Source of the DNA: Ramazzottius varieornatus
Lineage: Eukaryota > Tardigrada > Eutardigrada > Parachela > Ramazzottiidae
Assembly (NCBI GenBank): GCA_001949185.1
Contig: BDGG01000008.1
Coordinates: 1,299,648-1,363,647 of the forward strand
DNA length: 64,000 nt
Reading direction: 5' to 3'
How positions within the stretch are numbered: the stretch's first letter is position 1; the number at the start of each line of letters is the position of its first letter. The notes beneath the pieces are model-generated. The model was not told the origin of the DNA. It was given only the letters and a program-made list of their open reading frames with translations, and did no database searches. Below are positions 61,529 to 64,000 of this stretch, piece after piece. The translations under genes and the position numbers were made by a program.

Positions 61529-61836
61529 CCGAAATCCGAAACAGCGGTGGACGGATGATTTAGACAGCCTAATATCGAAAATTACGTAATTGTCTCGTGC
61601 GACCTGCCAAGGACTGCTAGGAACTGGCAACTTGGTCACGGGTGCGGAAATCCTGTCTTCGTTAGGCAAGTGACCCAGTGCTGAAACGGCATTCGAAGCG
61701 ATTTTTCAAGATTGGAAAAAGATTGATTGACTGACTGCCGTTTTTGAGTTGGGCTGTACTTGGTGCTGGGAAGCCGTTCTGTGATTTTAGTAATTCACTG
61801 TCTAAATCATCCGTCCACCGCTGATCCGAAATCCGA
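61529..61836. repeat. Inverted repeat, ~38-bp arms
   Basis: The arm CAGCGGTGGACGGATGATTT continuing AGACAG at 61543-61566 is mirrored by CTGTCTAAATCATCCGTCCA continuing CCGCTG at 61798-61823, each with GAAATCCG beyond. About 230 bp lie between. It fits a small non-autonomous element in the upstream region of STEEP1 and paralog B. Confidence 0.6.
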
Positions 61837-62140
61837 ATTTCCGAATCCGACTCCTCGACTTGTGCTATCAATCTTTTGCATTTTAGTTTTCTTTTAGGAT
61901 TGCTGCCATTATCGTTTCCGGTGGATGTCGGACTGTTCCTCTGTCTTCCATACTGTGTCTTCCACGATCCTCTTGGATCCAGAAGCACTGATACCCAGTC
62001 AGCTCAGTAAGTCAGATCAGCGCGAGGGATGCATATGATCTTTGCCGATTGCACTAGAAGCCTTTGTTTTGGTTTCGAATAGTCCATTTCGTAAACCTAC
62101 CCAGTTCTGCATATTGATGTCTTTCTCGTTGTAGGTCGGA

Positions 62141-64000
62141 ATGTCCACAAGCCCGCTGCACAAGAGGATGACGGGATCCAAAAATAACGGATGGCATGAA
62201 AACAGGCGGAGCGCCATCGTTTTCTGGCATGAAGCAAAAGGATGTACGTTTAGTGTCGATTTTTCTGACAGGAAAAATTTTGTGTACGAGTGCTTCGTCT
62301 TGAACTTATGCAATATTTTTCGCAGGTCCGCAGACTGTGAAGGCGATTCCGCTGTCCGACGTAGAACCTACTGGACAAGGACGAGTTTCCGAGAAGACGA
62401 TTTGCCGTGCGAAGTATCGAGGATATCGATATCCTTGCATTGTGCTCTGGATCGAAGGTATGTTGGTTGCGTTTCGTACTGGGCGTTTGCATGCTCCCTA
62501 AAAAGCAGTTCGAAGTTTAGAGTGACGCCAGTCGTTATCGACTTTTTTGAGTTGCTCTGCTGCAGCCTGTAAGTCTGAATTTGACTGGCTGGCTTAGTCT
62601 GTCAGAGACTCAACCTGAGTCTCTCGGACTCAAAACGTGTAGATCGTGTCTATCGATTTTCTAACTTTTAAGCTGATGTGTTGCAGATAAGTCGGCTGAG
62701 GATCTGACAGTCAGTAGACTCTTGCCTGAATCGAATTTGAAAATATTCGAGGAGAAAGGCTTACGATGGGCCGAGGAACTGGGCGTCCTTCGAAGGGTAG
62801 GCATGGATATATTTTTCACCATAAAAAATCTGATTTGCAGTTTGATTTATCACATCCCGATACGTTACACTGTTTTCATCTCGTAGGACTATGCCGAAGC
62901 CGACGGTCACCTCGACGGTCTTCTAGGCCAGCAAGCAGTAAGAACCTGGCAAACTCGACAAGATCATTTCACCAAGTGAAGCACCTTTTCGGCCAATAAA
63001 ACCGAAAAGGCACTTGGGAAAACGATCTTGAGCCTATTTGCCGAGCTTCCACATAGTCGATAAAAGGAAAATATATTATTTTTGTGTTCAGTGCTTTGTT
63101 GTTTCAATATTCCTAAACTGTAGTCGGTTTTCTTGTTGCAGAATGGTAGTCGTCACCGATATGGGTCAAGCAGTACGGTCGAAGCTAACGGTACAGCTCT
63201 CGCAGGTTCAGCCGAAGTGGTCGAGCCAGAAGCTCCGTCAGATGTCCGGTTGGGTCATCCATTCCGTGAATCGTCCTCTATGACTTCTTCCAGTACTGGT
63301 GCTTCCTCCTGCGAACCGTCTTCCAGCACTGGGCGTCACGCAGGACTTTCCCCCACCTGTCAGCCACGCAAGCAAGCGCTTCCACGAAAAGTTACCATCC
63401 AGTTACAGTCTAACTCCATTCAAGATGACGGCGAGGACGACATTACTGACGAGGATGTCGGTACCGTGACCGTCTTCAAGAATGAATACGATATGGACGA
63501 TGTCAATGAAGGACAGGAAATGGAAGCAGACGATGTAAGAAATGTGAGATTACGGACTAGTTTGGAGTCTTATTTATCACGTTGATATGATAGTGATTTG
63601 GTTCTTCAGATGGATGGTGAATACGACCAAGGATCCGAGCCTTCCATGGAAGACGTTCAAGGCGACATGTTGCCTACTCGCGGCGCTCTCAGCAGCATCA
63701 GCGACATTCCAACCGAACAAATCTTGGTAAGACCTCCGGTAGACCAACTCCGCAGTATATCTTCCACTCGTCAGTTCGAGTGCTGATGGGTTTCTTGTAG
63801 AAAAAGATGGTGCTTGAGTCTAGCTGGACGAAAGCTCTCCGAGTCGCCATGATGGACATCTTTACCGTCGAAGAGCTTGCCACTTCCTTGCCGCATCAAG
63901 CCAAGAACGGAATGAAAGTGCTGGATCAAACTCGTTTGAATGTGGCCAAAGGTACTCGCAGCGAAAGCATCTTTAAACCTTAATCTCTTGTACTTCTTCC
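62141..64000 (+). CDS. Two-module protein with BEN-like domain (paralog B), cut by window edge
   Basis: Exons 62141-62243, 62326-62457, 62687-62796, 62887-62937, 63142-63534, 63610-63726 and 63801-63951 join in phase; the gene continues past the edge. It matches paralog A part by part: SAIVFWHEAKG, QTVKAIPLSDVEP, EKTICRAKYRGYRYPCIVLW, FEEKGLRWAEELGV, then a longer Ser/Thr-rich acidic linker, and the BEN-like start SSWTKALRVAMMDIFTVEEL with KVLDQTRLNVAK. The intron phases are 1,1,0 in the N-module and 1 inside the BEN-like part in both genes; B has one extra intron in the linker. The second half of the BEN-like domain lies beyond 64000. Function is inferred only: a chromatin or DNA-bound regulator. 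Confidence 0.75.
62945..63055. repeat. Foldback repeat in intron 4 of paralog B
   Basis: CTGGCAAACTCGACAAGATC and ATTTCACCAAGTGAAGCACC form the left arm. GGCACTTGGGAAAACGATCT and TGAGCCTATTTGCCGAGCTT form the right arm. The tip sequence is a shortened version of the family centre. Confidence 0.6.

Overview
This is nuclear DNA from an animal. The genes are split by short GT-AG introns, neighbours lie on both strands without operons, and nearly every recognisable protein is a conserved metazoan one (STK11/LKB1 kinase, COG3, KRI1, STEEP1, GHITM/TMBIM5, DUS3L, CENP-X, La, SLC7/SLC16/SLC17 transporters). Compact genes, small introns and many short foldback repeats suggest an invertebrate with a modest genome, probably a protostome. 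I cannot fix the phylum from sequence alone.

Layout. 1-9.1 kb: a divergent TBP-fold gene (minus, runs off the left edge), CENPX (plus), DUS3L (plus) and an SLC16-type monocarboxylate transporter (plus). 9.1-24 kb is an accessory, repeat-rich block: TATCGATA-rich repeats, a GC-rich repeat present in two inverted copies, a broken LINE with endonuclease and reverse transcriptase, an orphan membrane-protein exon, a decayed Pif1-like helicase, and a whole pogo-like DNA transposon bounded by inverted repeats and TA duplications. 24-49 kb is gene-dense: SLC7 transporter (minus), La (minus), an unrecognised acidic protein (minus), STK11 (plus), COG3 (minus) and KRI1 (plus) head to head, a small membrane protein (minus), and GHITM (plus). 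49-53.5 kb shows no convincing gene. 53.5-64 kb: SLC17 transporter (minus), a BEN-like-domain gene (minus), STEEP1 (minus) and a second, paralogous BEN-like-domain gene (plus, cut by the right edge).

The conserved genes serve separate cell functions: tRNA modification, Fanconi/kinetochore histone fold, RNA-polymerase III transcript binding, ribosome biogenesis, Golgi tethering, mitochondrial cristae and solute transport. They do not form one pathway. The most novel items are (i) the pair of paralogous genes that combine an unnamed N-terminal module with a C-terminal BEN-like domain and share intron phases, (ii) the divergent TBP-fold gene, and (iii) a set of small DNA elements sitting in introns: a recurrent foldback element, a 318-bp TA-flanked element whose tips match the pogo-like element, and a 254-bp element with 10-bp duplications lodged next to a splice acceptor. 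For several genes I joined exons by hand, and the reading phases close exactly in the models where lengths are given.
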